From NCBI RefSeq assembly GCF_022809095.1, contig NZ_JALAZE010000004.1, positions 159,136 to 223,135 on the forward strand: a DNA stretch of 64,000 bases. Reading direction: 5' to 3'. Positions 9,076-17,382 of the stretch are shown piece by piece; within the stretch, counting starts at the first letter, position 1, and each line of letters opens with the position of its first letter. Source of the DNA: Bacillus kexueae (lineage in GTDB: Bacteria; Bacillota; Bacilli; Bacillales; Aeribacillaceae). A model generated the notes under the pieces. That model was not told the DNA's origin, ran no database searches, and worked only from the letters and a program-made list of their open reading frames with translations. The position numbers were made by a program, and so were the translations under genes.

Positions 9076-9115
9076 CTTAACAATTTCTCGTTAAAAATCT
9101 TAAGATTTTCTTAAG
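9076..9115 (-). promoter_or_regulatory. Candidate response-regulator binding repeats
   Basis: CTTAAG occurs at 9099-9104 and again at 9110-9115, exactly 11 bp apart, with a further CTTAA at 9076-9080, 23 bp away. Tandem half-sites spaced by one helical turn are typical for OmpR-family dimers. They lie upstream of the response-regulator gene. The role is inferred. Confidence 0.45.
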
Positions 9116-9118
9116 ACA

Positions 9119-9152
9119 AAAAAAAGCCGTGCTTTCGTAGCATGGCTTAAAT
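9119..9152 (-). terminator. Terminator of the YafY-HEAT-zinc ribbon operon
   Basis: On the minus strand AAGCCATGCT, loop ACGA, AAGCACGGCTT then eight T. It follows the zinc-ribbon gene by about 30 bases. Confidence 0.85.
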
Positions 9153-9162
9153 ATTTTGTATT

Positions 9163-9178
9163 TGTTTCATGTGGAACA
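9163..9178. promoter_or_regulatory. Possible degenerate parS site
   Basis: TGTTTCATGTGGAACA differs from the parS consensus TGTTTCACGTGAAACA at two positions and keeps near dyad symmetry. It lies between two genes, 33 kb from spo0J. Whether ParB binds it is unknown. Confidence 0.4.
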
Positions 9179-9427
9179 TTACTTCCACCGCTCTAATCGA
9201 TGAATCTTTCGAACGTATAGGCTAGCAAGAAACTTAGGAAACCCCATTTCCATCATTTTTTCTTTTACTAATTCTTTCATATCCTCAACGGTAAAGTCCT
9301 TTTGTACGAACTCCCCATCCTGATAGCAATATTTACAGTACTTTGTACTTCGTTGTCGGTTTTTTTCCGTTCCCCGATCTTCCACTTTTTTTAATGGCAT
9401 CGCACAACTTTGACAATGCTTTGACAT
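9179..9427 (-). CDS. Small putative zinc-ribbon protein
   Basis: 82 residues. CQSCAMPL at the N-terminus and YCKYCYQDGEF about 25 residues later give two CxxC knuckles of the 'putative zinc ribbon' family (Pfam Zn_ribbon_2 type), followed by a helical tail (TVEDMKELVKEKMMEMGFPK). I place the start at the ATG at 9427 (MSKHC), one base after the stop of the HEAT gene, rather than at the longer frame that runs into that gene. Function is unknown. The tight packing suggests the three genes of this operon act together. Confidence 0.75.
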   Translation of the reverse strand: MSKHCQSCAMPLKKVEDRGTEKNRQRSTKYCKYCYQDGEFVQKDFTVEDMKELVKEKMMEMGFPKFLASLYVRKIHRLERWK

Positions 9428-9428
9428 A

Positions 9429-10100
9429 TCATCCCTCTTCCTTTCCATCCTTTGTTTCAAAGGTCTTGTAAATTCGCTTAATCCGTTTTAATTGAGGTGG
9501 AGTCAAATACGGTTCTCTTTTTTTCAAAACCGTTAAAAAAGCTGTTACATTCTCCTCCGTTACCGCCCTCATTGTACTTTCGGCGTGTTGAGGAACTTCT
9601 TTCGGTCGACACGTTTCCAAATGGTTTAAGAGAAAGGGAAAAATCTTTCTATTATTCGATTCATTCACTGATGCTAAGGTAGCAAGCGTAAATATTCCTT
9701 TATCGACGGTTATAACAGAACCTGTCTGAATAGCTGTGAAAATTGTACGTAAATGGTTCATCATCAATGAAGAAGATAAATGGGCCACCGTTGATAAAGC
9801 AGTCATCGCTCCCCATACCATTCGGTTATTTCGACTTTTAAGAAATGAAAGAAACGTTTCAGTTTCATGTTGAATCAGATGAGGGTTTCGTTTCCCAATC
9901 TCGTAAACTACTTTCATACAGTCCTGTTGTATTTTTTTATCTGGATTGTGCAAGTTTTGAATAACCTCGTTAATCCCTTCTAAATCTTCGTATTTCACTA
10001 GTTGTTCTGCTAGTTCAATATTAGGCGCTTCGTCCTTTCGCCCTAACTGTGAAGATAACTGATTCAATCTCGTCAATGGAACCCCTCTTTTCTGCTTCAT
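9429..10100 (-). CDS. HEAT-like repeat protein
   Basis: 223 residues from the ATG at 10100 (MKQKRGVPL). The sequence is all-helical with repeated units, for example LVKYEDLEGINEVIQNL, KIQQDCMKVVYEIGKR, and MVWGAMTALSTVAHLSS, in the manner of HEAT/ARM scaffolds. Such proteins bind other proteins or nucleic acid; no catalytic motif is seen. It lies between a YafY-type regulator (46 bases upstream) and a zinc-ribbon gene (1 base downstream). The longer frame to 10199 overlaps the regulator gene and has no ribosome site. Confidence 0.65.
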   Translation of the reverse strand: MKQKRGVPLTRLNQLSSQLGRKDEAPNIELAEQLVKYEDLEGINEVIQNLHNPDKKIQQDCMKVVYEIGKRNPHLIQHETETFLSFLKSRNNRMVWGAMTALSTVAHLSSSLMMNHLRTIFTAIQTGSVITVDKGIFTLATLASVNESNNRKIFPFLLNHLETCRPKEVPQHAESTMRAVTEENVTAFLTVLKKREPYLTPPQLKRIKRIYKTFETKDGKEEG

Positions 10101-10146
10101 TGCTCTTATCGTACAGGATGAAATCGGACAACTGTCTGTCGTATTT

Positions 10147-11055
10147 TTAATAGAGATCATAAATTTTTTTCGCACGTTCTTTGAGCATATGTCGAACATG
10201 GTCCGGCTTTAATACTTCTACTTCGTCACCTAAGCTTAAAAGCATACGATAAATCCACTCATCTTCCGGAAATGTCTCGGTTAAATAAAATAAGCCGTCT
10301 TCACCAAACTGTAAATCTTCAAACTCGAAAAAATCCTCTAACTGGTTTAACGCGTGCTTTGAAAATTTAAGTGTTAACGTCACTTCTTTCCCACCTTGGT
10401 GATACGACGGTATGGATGGAATATCTACATGCGTTGCGGCCTTTTCTTGAAGGACGTTGACCTCCCTCATTCTTCCTAGCTTAAACAGGCGAAAATCGTT
10501 TCGTAAAAGGCAGTACGCATAGACATACCACTTATTTAACTTCAAAAGCAAGGTAAGAGGCTCTACCTTTCGAACAGAGTGATTTCCATTCATATCAATA
10601 TAGGTAAACGACACAACACGTTGGGATTCAATGGCTTCTTTCAATATCTGAACTTTTTCCGATCGTTTTTCGGCTTTTCCCCATCCACTAAAGTCTAGTT
10701 GAATAGTTGAGCGTTTGTTTTGTCGGCTCGTAGCTTTTAGCACGTTCAGTTTATCGATAATGTGCTGAAGCTGTTGATCGCCATACGCCTTTAATACTCC
10801 GTTTAATGCTGTCATGAGAAGCTCATGTTCATCTTCTTTTAAAAAACCATTTCGGATTTTAAACTCTTTAACGATGCTGTACCCGCCATTTACTCCTTTC
10901 GTCGATACGATTGGAATCCCTGCCATATTGATCGAGTCCATATCTCGCTGAATGGTTCGCACCGACACTTCAAACTCTTCAGCAAGTTCTCTTGCTGTTA
11001 CTTGGTCTTTATTTAACAACTTCATGACAATCGCAAGTAATCGTTCTAATTTCAT
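10147..11055 (-). CDS. YafY-family regulator (HTH_11 + WYL domains)
   Basis: 302 residues. An N-terminal helix-turn-helix (KDQVTARELAEEFEVSVRTIQRDMDSIN) is followed by a WYL ligand-binding domain (FTYIDMNGNHSVRKVEPLTLLLKLNKWYVYAYC) and the WCX C-terminal extension. WYL regulators often bind nucleic acid or nucleotides and control stress, repair or defence genes. The start at 11055 (MKLERLL) follows AGGAGAAATAACG; the longer frame would run through the mqo terminator. It leads an operon with the HEAT and zinc-ribbon genes, whose job is unknown. Confidence 0.88.
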   Translation of the reverse strand: MKLERLLAIVMKLLNKDQVTARELAEEFEVSVRTIQRDMDSINMAGIPIVSTKGVNGGYSIVKEFKIRNGFLKEDEHELLMTALNGVLKAYGDQQLQHIIDKLNVLKATSRQNKRSTIQLDFSGWGKAEKRSEKVQILKEAIESQRVVSFTYIDMNGNHSVRKVEPLTLLLKLNKWYVYAYCLLRNDFRLFKLGRMREVNVLQEKAATHVDIPSIPSYHQGGKEVTLTLKFSKHALNQLEDFFEFEDLQFGEDGLFYLTETFPEDEWIYRMLLSLGDEVEVLKPDHVRHMLKERAKKIYDLY

Positions 11056-11135
11056 CGTTATTTCTCCTATTGTTTCGATCTTACCTTCTATTTTACCCAA
11101 TGACTTTCTGTCGAGTAGGTGTTGAAAGCCAACGA

Positions 11136-11173
11136 AAAAAAGCATCTGACTTCTCGTGTAAGTCAAATGCTTT
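11136..11173 (-). terminator. mqo terminator
   Basis: Minus-strand stem AAAGCATTTGACTT / AAGTCAGATGCTTT with a 7-base loop and a T run, 38 bases after the mqo stop. It also shows that the upstream extension of the YafY frame is not translated. Confidence 0.88.
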
Positions 11174-11210
11174 AAGACGTTCAAAAGTCTCTTGGTCGAA
11201 ACCGAATTTT

Positions 11211-12713
11211 TCAACTATATGCAAGCTCGCGACTATGAAGCCCAAGCGTTTGCGCTGTTGTTCGTTCAATTTCTTTTAATAAGTTTGGATTGTCTACTAG
11301 CGATTCTCCGTAAGATGGAATCATTTCTCTAATTTTCGGCACCCAATCATGCATTTTATCTCCAAAGCAGCGTTCAATTACTTCAAGCATGACATGAACA
11401 GCCGTCGAAGCACCTGGTGATGCGCCGAGTAACGCAGCAATCGATCCATCGGCAGAACAGATCACTTCTGTACCGAATTGAAGGGTACCTTTTCCGCCTG
11501 TTTCCGTATCTTTAATCACCTGTACACGTTGTCCTGCAACGACAATATCCCAATCCTCTAATTTTGCCGTGGGGATGAACTCGCGTAATTCTTCTAAACG
11601 CTTTTCGTTTGATAATAGAACTTGCTGAATGAGATACTTTGTCAGTGCCATTTCTTTGACACCGGCCGCAAGCATCGTCAGGACATTATTGACGTTAACA
11701 GAGCGAATTAAATCTAAATTCGATCCGTTCTTTAAAAACTTAGGTGAGAACCCTGCAAACGGTCCGAACAGTAACGACTTTTTGTTGTCGATATAACGCG
11801 TATCAAGATGCGGGACTGACATCGGTGGAGCTCCCACCTTCGCTTTCCCATATACTTTGGCGTGATGTTTTTCGACTACCTCTGGATTATTACAAACCAT
11901 AAATAGCCCGCTTACTGGGAAGCCACCGATGTTTTTAGACTCCGGAATGCCCGTCTTTTGAAGTAATGGCAAGCTTCCCCCTCCAGCACCAATAAACACG
12001 AACTTCGCCATATGATACTCTACTTCGCCACTTTCAAGATTTTTCACCTTAAGCTCCCACGAACCATCTGCATTTCGCTTCATGTTTTCAACGGAATGCT
12101 TATAGTGAACCTCTACATTTTGTTTCTGTAAATGTTCAAACAAAAGACGTGTTAAAGCACCAAAATTGACATCCGTTCCTGAGTCGATTTTGGTCGCTGC
12201 GATCGGTTCTGCCGATTCACGCCCTTCCATCATTAGCGGAATCCACTCTTTTAGCCTTTCACGGTCTTCTGTAAATTCCATTCCTTGAAACAATGGATGA
12301 TTCACAAGCGCATCGAAACGCTTCTTTAAGAATTGAACATTTTCTTCCCCTTGAACAATGCTCATATGCGGAATCGGACGAATAAAATCCTCTGCTCGTG
12401 GAATTAATCCAGCATTCACAAGATACGACCAAAATTGCCGCGAAACGTGGAACTGCTCATTGATTTTAATCGCTTTAGTCACATCAATTGAGCCATCGGA
12501 CTTCTCTGGTGTGTAATTCAATTCACACAAAGCAGCATGGCCTGTCCCAGCATTATTCCATTCGTTTGAGCTCTCCTCCCCTGCTTTCGGGAGCTTCTCA
12601 AACACCTTAATCTCCCACTCTGGTGCCAATTCTTTTAGTAAAGTCCCCAAAGTCGCGCTCATAACACCAGCACCAATTAATATTACATCTGTTTTATGAA
12701 GCATTTTGTTCAT
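11211..12713 (-). CDS. mqo: Malate:quinone oxidoreductase
   Basis: 500 residues, normal family length. N-terminal FAD-binding motif [20 protein letters not shown], then the Mqo signature [20 protein letters not shown]. It is a peripheral membrane flavoprotein that oxidises malate to oxaloacetate and passes electrons to the quinone pool, bypassing NAD-malate dehydrogenase. The start at 12713 (MNKMLHK) follows GGGGAAGG. A possible promoter (TTGCAC 12791-12786, TAAAGT 12768-12763, spacing 17) precedes it. Monocistronic, with its own terminator. Confidence 0.95.
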   Translation of the reverse strand: MNKMLHKTDVILIGAGVMSATLGTLLKELAPEWEIKVFEKLPKAGEESSNEWNNAGTGHAALCELNYTPEKSDGSIDVTKAIKINEQFHVSRQFWSYLVNAGLIPRAEDFIRPIPHMSIVQGEENVQFLKKRFDALVNHPLFQGMEFTEDRERLKEWIPLMMEGRESAEPIAATKIDSGTDVNFGALTRLLFEHLQKQNVEVHYKHSVENMKRNADGSWELKVKNLESGEVEYHMAKFVFIGAGGGSLPLLQKTGIPESKNIGGFPVSGLFMVCNNPEVVEKHHAKVYGKAKVGAPPMSVPHLDTRYIDNKKSLLFGPFAGFSPKFLKNGSNLDLIRSVNVNNVLTMLAAGVKEMALTKYLIQQVLLSNEKRLEELREFIPTAKLEDWDIVVAGQRVQVIKDTETGGKGTLQFGTEVICSADGSIAALLGASPGASTAVHVMLEVIERCFGDKMHDWVPKIREMIPSYGESLVDNPNLLKEIERTTAQTLGLHSRELAYS

Positions 12714-13110
12714 TTTGACCTTCCCCTTATCCCCTATTGTTGTCAAAAATGTAGGTATTCCTACTTTATATATCACAAAAACAAAGTGCAACTTATGAAC
12801 ACAACACTACTCTATTCTATTTTACTATTTCACCAGATATTTTTTTATACTATTATCTAAAAATTATAAACTATTTAAAAGTAGTAAAAAAGTGTAATTT
12901 TCATCCACGGTAAAAGGGAAAGAAAAAAATCCCTTTCAAAAGCAACGAGCTATGTGGACATTTTCCCACAAAAATGAAATTCTTTTGGAAGGTTGGGAAG
13001 GCAAGGGCATGAGAGACTAAAACTTCCAAGTATAGATATTATAAAAGATTGAATTCTAACGTATTCTATCGTCTTCCAGTTAAAATGAAAAACATCACCT
13101 GTTTATATTT
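12714..13110. other. mqo upstream region and GNAT downstream region
   Basis: No gene is seen. The left end holds the mqo promoter candidate. A hairpin AAAGGGA (12913-12919) / TCCCTTT (near 12930) may end the GNAT transcript weakly. The rest is AT-rich without recognisable motifs. Confidence 0.4.
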
Positions 13111-13932
13111 TCACCGCCCTTGTATTTCCTTAATACTTCTCCCACCTAGAAAGGCATGACCGGTCTGTAAAGTTCGTATTGTAGTAAATCCGTAACGACT
13201 ATAAACCTTTTCCACTTTTTCATTGATTGGGTGAACCCATAGTTTTTCTAGTTGTAGTCTTTTAGCTTCTCTCTGTATATGCTGTAACAATAAGCCAATT
13301 AATCCTTTTCCTCTATACTCTTCGACTGTGGCGACACTTTCTATTCTCCCTTGATTCCCGTGAACGAATAAACACGCAGTGGAACAAGGTTTTCCGTTAT
13401 ATTTTAGAAGATAATGGGTATAACGTTCATCATTAAATTCGGTTTCAAACGCCTTTTCGCGAACCGCTTTTCCACCAAACTCATTAATCTGACACTCAAC
13501 CGATAAAGCTTCATGATAATTCTTACTGGTTACTTTCTCTATCGTGACATCATTATTCGTTGGTAACGATATGATTTCATTTGACCAAAGCTGAATTGGC
13601 TGCGCAAAATCTTCAAACTGAAATCCCTTCTCTTTTAGTTTCGCAACAAAACTCGTTAAAGACTCAAGATTATATAAATAAAACCTTGGAATCACATTCA
13701 AACCTTCATAAAATGAGATGACCTCATCGATTACTTTCTCAGGATTTTCAGGCTGTTTACTTATATGGGCGTGGTTGGCATCGTAATAGTCTGGTTGGTC
13801 CTCGTTCCAAAATAAAACACCCCACGGTTGATCCTTTTTATTGGAAAAGGACTGTAAAAGTGCAAAATCTAACTCTTCAATTTGTTTTATTAAACTTATT
13901 TCATCTCCTACTTTTCCTGTTTGTTTATTCAT
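13111..13932 (-). CDS. GNAT-family N-acetyltransferase
   Basis: 273 residues. The acetyl-CoA binding core is in the second half: CLFVHGNQGRIESVATVEEYRGKGLIGLLLQHI (beta4 and the R-G-x-G loop) followed by WVHPINEKVEKVYSRYGFTTI. The N-terminal half is an extra domain of unknown specificity. I take the ATG at 13932 (MNKQTGK), which has AAAGGGG and GGTGG upstream; the longer frame lacks a site. Substrate is unknown. A decayed second copy of its N-terminal half lies 3.3 kb away at 17,102-17,282, so the gene was once duplicated. Confidence 0.82.
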   Translation of the reverse strand: MNKQTGKVGDEISLIKQIEELDFALLQSFSNKKDQPWGVLFWNEDQPDYYDANHAHISKQPENPEKVIDEVISFYEGLNVIPRFYLYNLESLTSFVAKLKEKGFQFEDFAQPIQLWSNEIISLPTNNDVTIEKVTSKNYHEALSVECQINEFGGKAVREKAFETEFNDERYTHYLLKYNGKPCSTACLFVHGNQGRIESVATVEEYRGKGLIGLLLQHIQREAKRLQLEKLWVHPINEKVEKVYSRYGFTTIRTLQTGHAFLGGRSIKEIQGR

Positions 13933-14080
13933 AATCCACCAATCCCCTTTAACCATATTATTTGTATTTATGATACCGTTTCCCATTGTTTATATAAAGA
14001 TTTGGACACATGATTCTCTCTTCAGATTTCACTCCAATAAATGAGCGTTGAATGTCACTTACTTATATACCGACACACAC

Positions 14081-14120
14081 GAAAACCCAATCCTAGACAT
14101 CGTGGCTAGAATTGGGCTTT
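14081..14120 (-). terminator. Terminator after small membrane-protein gene
   Basis: Minus strand CCCAATTCTAG (14116-14106) pairs with CTAGGATTGGG (14096-14086), then TTTTC. It lies 72 bases downstream of the small membrane-protein gene. Confidence 0.75.
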
Positions 14121-14191
14121 AAAAGGAACTTTAGCTATACCCTCTCTAAAGCATTAGAAGTTTTCTTTTAGGTTGCTCATTTTCTTTACTT

Positions 14192-14539
14192 CTAAGTAGA
14201 TTGTGTTTTTCTAAGTATTGATAGTTTGATAAAAAGATTGAAACAAGTCATAATCATCAACAGATATAAAAAGAAAATGCTTCTTTCTTGAAATAGATAA
14301 ACGATTGCACTCCCCATTAAAGGTGCAAATCCTACTGCTATATCTAATAAAACCAAAAATATATTTTCAGTTTGCACATAAGTTTTAACCATCTTTACCT
14401 TTTGATTTATAAACATGTACAGAAACCATATCGTTAAAAGTAAAAAAAAGTAATTATGTGGTGAGCTTTCTTTTTGGAAAACATAAAAACATACTGGTGA
14501 AATGATCAAGAAAAAATAAGCCGATATTTTATCTTTCAT
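14192..14539 (-). CDS. Unrecognised small membrane protein
   Basis: 115 residues with four predicted membrane segments (about 7-22, 28-44, 61-79 and 84-104) and short charged loops. A clear ribosome site CGGAGGG precedes the ATG. I know no family for it. It has its own terminator and, 26-75 bases upstream of the start, a regular TGCA array that also precedes a GNAT pseudogene at 17.3 kb, which suggests specific regulation. It lies in the AT-rich islet. Confidence 0.6.
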   Translation of the reverse strand: MKDKISAYFFLIISPVCFYVFQKESSPHNYFFLLLTIWFLYMFINQKVKMVKTYVQTENIFLVLLDIAVGFAPLMGSAIVYLFQERSIFFLYLLMIMTCFNLFIKLSILRKTQST

Positions 14540-14564
14540 ACAGGAACCCTCCGGTATTGTTTAG

Positions 14565-14614
14565 TGCAAAAATTAAATGCATAGCAATGCAACTTTTCAA
14601 TGCAGATAATTGCA
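14565..14614 (-). promoter_or_regulatory. TGCA array 1, upstream of small membrane-protein gene
   Basis: Five TGCA half-sites at 14565, 14578, 14588, 14601 and 14611 with gaps of 9, 6, 9 and 6 bases. Thus two TGCA-N6-TGCA dyads repeat with a 23-bp period plus one extra half-site nearest the gene. The same layout in the same orientation occurs at 17,332-17,381. Likely a regulator binding array; the protein is unknown. Confidence 0.6.
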
Positions 14615-14755
14615 ATTTAAAATACACGATCATAGAAGCACGATTTAATATGGACAAGAGAACATGATAGCCCCCTAACGGCAGAGCTAGACCCCTTGAA
14701 AAGTCTGGTCTTCTGGCAGATAATCATGTTTCGAAGAGGTGGTTGCAATTATCTG
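14603..14755. repeat. 13-bp inverted repeat pair
   Basis: CAGATAATTGCAA (14603-14615) and its exact reverse complement TTGCAATTATCTG (14743-14755) bracket 127 bases that hold no ORF. They overlap TGCA arrays 1 and 3, so they may simply be two array copies in opposite senses. Confidence 0.5.
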
Positions 14756-14776
14756 TACTCTAGGTTTGCAAAATAC
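14744..14776. promoter_or_regulatory. TGCA array 3 (degenerate)
   Basis: TGCA-N6-TGTA-N9-TGCA-N6-AGTT. The 6 and 9 base gaps of arrays 1 and 2 are kept, but two half-sites are changed. Read as a decayed copy. Confidence 0.35.
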
Positions 14777-14865
14777 AGTTGTTGATTTGACCACCTTGAT
14801 TGTCATTCAAATAATAATTATTATCTTTTATGTAATTTAAAAGGTATTTTTAACACCAAGAACTT

Positions 14866-15309
14866 TTAAAAAGCTATACCCTCTATTTCTAGAGTCTCTT
14901 CCTTTATGAACTGTTCGAGCTGTCTAGCTAAATCATCAATTTGATTTATTTCAGTTAGTAAGTAAAAGTTAGAGCATATGTTATATGGTGGTTGCTTCTT
15001 ATTGTCTACATTCACTTCAATCCCGACAATACCTCTTCTTTCATGCAGAAAAAACCTTAATGATAGAAAATGTGTAGTGCTCTCTGTTTCATGTCCTGTT
15101 ATCAGGTAAACTCATGTTTTCCTAGCTGATTTGAAAAATTAATGATACCTTCTCGAAGTTCATCTAAACATGCGTTATCTAAATATATATCAAGATTTAT
15201 TGTACAATCATTGCCCTTAAGCTCTAGGTTAACCTCAAAAAAATCAACATCTGTCCATATTTTTGTTATTTTAATCTTGAAATCGCCATAAACAACACCA
15301 TTTTTTCAT
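14866..15309 (-). pseudogene. Frameshifted gene of unknown family (possibly immunity-protein-like)
   Basis: On the minus strand two long coding segments lie in different frames. The first reads GVVYGDFKIKITKIWTDVDF through NFSNQLGKHEFT and stops near 15,107. The second reads TGHETESTTHFLSLRFFLHE, VGIEVNVDNKKQPPYNIC and ends ARQLEQFIKEETLEIEGIAF at 14,866. The frame also has to change in the A6 run by the ATG at 15,309 (ATGAAAAAATGG after AAAGGT). So at least two frameshifts break a protein of about 147 residues. The second half resembles small Bacillus proteins suspected to be toxin-immunity proteins; this is a weak impression, not an assignment. Confidence 0.6.
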
Positions 15310-15756
15310 TTTTTACCTTTTTTTGATTTTATAATATTTTGGCTTGGGATATCTTTATTTTTATTACCAATGAACCTTTTATTCATACAACTGCTATTTT
15401 CAAGTATCACGTCCTAATAAGATAAACATATTAATCAACAATGGAAGTGATTTTATTAAATGTAGAATTCAAAACTAATAATTATCCTAGTTACATCGCA
15501 TTCTTACATCTAAAAACCGTTGATTAAAGTAAGTCATATCCCATGTGATATGTGATGTTATATTAGTTAAGAATTCATAGATTAATGGAAATTTTTGACA
15601 TATACGTGTTCTATATATTGGTAAGAATCCTAAATTAAGATTACTAAATAATTTTTGTGTTAATTTACTGTTTGTGTATATTTTTGGTAATATATTAAAC
15701 GGAATGTTTTTTCTTTAATAGTTCATGAAATTCTATGCGATAAAGGAGTATAACAG
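15310..15756. other. AT-rich region upstream of the orphan membrane protein
   Basis: No ORF. A probable promoter for the 15,757 gene is TTTACT (15664-15669), 18 bases, TAATAT (15688-15693). A small dyad CATATC-N6-GATATG lies at 15,535-15,552. Nothing else is recognised. Confidence 0.4.
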
Positions 15757-17088
15757 ATGACTAATTACATTAATGATACCTTTATCAACAACCCTGTTTT
15801 TAAGACAATTTACAGTCTCTTACTATATATTAGTAATCAATTTGACAACTTTATTATAATACTTCTATTACAGTATTTTGTTCTTTACACAATATTAAAA
15901 ATTTCTTTATTTATCATTGGAAAGTTAATATCTAATTTGAACGAAAACATAAAAAAAGGTTATAAAAAACTGGTTAGAGGGCGAAAAATAACAACCGTTA
16001 AGATATTATCTGAGGTGTATTACTTAATAGATAGGAATTTGACTATAATATCATACAATGCGTTTCCTTGTTTTAACAAAAATATTTTAAAAAGTCCTAT
16101 TAGTATCCTAAGAGCTTTAAAAAATTTCTTAATAACACCTTTCAAATTTACATTGTCCAATATACTAATATGGATTACACTATTAACTTATTTTAAATAC
16201 GATTTTTTTTCAGACACTAAACTAGAGTCTATTCTATCAACACTAAGTGAAATCGACTATAAATATGTTAATACCTTATTAAATACCACCCTAATATTAA
16301 TATCGTTTATAATCATCATAGTGTTTCGCTCACCTCATATCCAAGCAAGCGCTAAAAAAACAGCGTATGAAGAAATGTTTAAAGTAGTTTTCTTCCAACA
16401 ATCGATTATTACATCAAATTTAAGTAAAATTCTCTATAAGTACAATAAAAACATTAATCTATTAGAGAAAAACATTGATTATTTAACCCAATCATTTTGC
16501 AGAGAAATATCCGACAATAAATATGTTTGGATAAACAAAAAGTTAGAGAAAAATGACAGAGGAAGGAACTTTAGATTTAGTTGTAAAGAATTGTTTTCAG
16601 ACTTTGAATGTTTTAAAGAAGAGTACAATAAAATTTGGGAATCATTGCTTGAAATCAATACCTATAAGTTTCAAAAAGTCTTTTTTGAGATAAATAAAAA
16701 GTCCATATTTGAACTTATTGAATTAGGCATATATCCTGAATCAAAAAAAGACCCTGATACATTTCTTATTAACAAAAGCTCTTTAGAGAGGATATACAAT
16801 AATCACATTAAAAATTATTCTTATATACAGTCTTACTTTCAAGAATCATTAGATTATCAAAATCCTGAAGAATCATTTAAAAATACAACTAATTTGGCAT
16901 TTCTCTCTTATGAGAAAAATTTAAAAATAAAAGAAGTTGAACTAGAAAATGCCATATTAAGTTTTCGTATAGACCTTGAATTGTTAATTGAGGAATCTAT
17001 TTATAATTATATTATTGCTTCACAACTGCTAATATATTTAGAAAATAAAAGTGTTCTCAAATTAAAAGACTGGCTACTAACTAAATAA
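15757..17088 (+). CDS. Unrecognised membrane protein with large cytoplasmic domain
   Basis: 443 residues, unlike any family I can name. Predicted membrane segments at about 31-57, 133-148 and 173-191; the remaining 250 residues are polar, rich in K, N, I, Y and E, and probably helical (LENAILSFRIDLELLIEESI near the end). Ribosome site AAAGGAG 8 bases before the ATG. It is the only rightward gene between 5.8 and 31 kb except the SDR side, and its AT-rich codon use (AAA, AAT, ATA, TTA) differs from its neighbours, so recent horizontal acquisition is likely. No partner gene is adjacent. Orphan membrane proteins of this build occur in defence and toxin-immunity settings, but nothing here proves it. 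Confidence 0.65.
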   Translation: MTNYINDTFINNPVFKTIYSLLLYISNQFDNFIIILLLQYFVLYTILKISLFIIGKLISNLNENIKKGYKKLVRGRKITTVKILSEVYYLIDRNLTIISYNAFPCFNKNILKSPISILRALKNFLITPFKFTLSNILIWITLLTYFKYDFFSDTKLESILSTLSEIDYKYVNTLLNTTLILISFIIIIVFRSPHIQASAKKTAYEEMFKVVFFQQSIITSNLSKILYKYNKNINLLEKNIDYLTQSFCREISDNKYVWINKKLEKNDRGRNFRFSCKELFSDFECFKEEYNKIWESLLEINTYKFQKVFFEINKKSIFELIELGIYPESKKDPDTFLINKSSLERIYNNHIKNYSYIQSYFQESLDYQNPEESFKNTTNLAFLSYEKNLKIKEVELENAILSFRIDLELLIEESIYNYIIASQLLIYLENKSVLKLKDWLLTK

Positions 17089-17101
17089 TTTAAATTTAGA
17101 A

Positions 17102-17282
17102 TTAGTCTTTATAAAATGAGATGACCTTATCAATTACTTTTTTAGGAGTTTCAGGTAGTTTACTCACATGGGAATGATTAGCTTCATAATAGTCTAGTTG
17201 GTGCCCGTTCCAAAAATAAGTTCCCCATGTTTAATCTTTTTTATTGGAAATGAATATAAAAGTGCATTTTGTCTCTTACTTT
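17102..17282 (-). pseudogene. Decayed duplicate of the GNAT gene (N-terminal part)
   Basis: The minus strand reads LLYSFPIKK then, after a frameshift, HQLDYYEANHSHVSK and LPETPKKVIDKVISFYKD followed by a stop. These align with LLQSFSNKK, DQPDYYDANHAHISK and QPENPEKVIDEVISFYEG of the intact GNAT at 13,111-13,932. About 30 bases near its 5' end are missing and no C-terminal half exists. It is clearly a remnant. Confidence 0.85.
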
Positions 17283-17331
17283 TCCAAATTTTCTTTTTAT
17301 GGTGCGATTCAACGTGGCTATTTATGTTTAT

Positions 17332-17381
17332 TGCAAAATAAAAGTGCAGAGCTTTGCAAAGAAAAAATGCAGAGAACTGCA
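17332..17381 (-). promoter_or_regulatory. TGCA array 2, upstream of the GNAT pseudogene
   Basis: TGCA at 17332, 17345, 17355, 17368 and 17378 with gaps 9, 6, 9, 6, exactly the layout of array 1. It lies about 50 bases upstream of the GNAT remnant on the same strand. AAAGTGCAG / CTGCACTTT at the edges could also form a hairpin. Confidence 0.6.
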
Positions 17382-17382
17382 C

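Noticed and set aside
15535..15552. Dyad CATATC-N6-GATATG before the orphan membrane protein
   Set aside because: Short and far (about 130 bases) from the promoter; not enough to call an operator.
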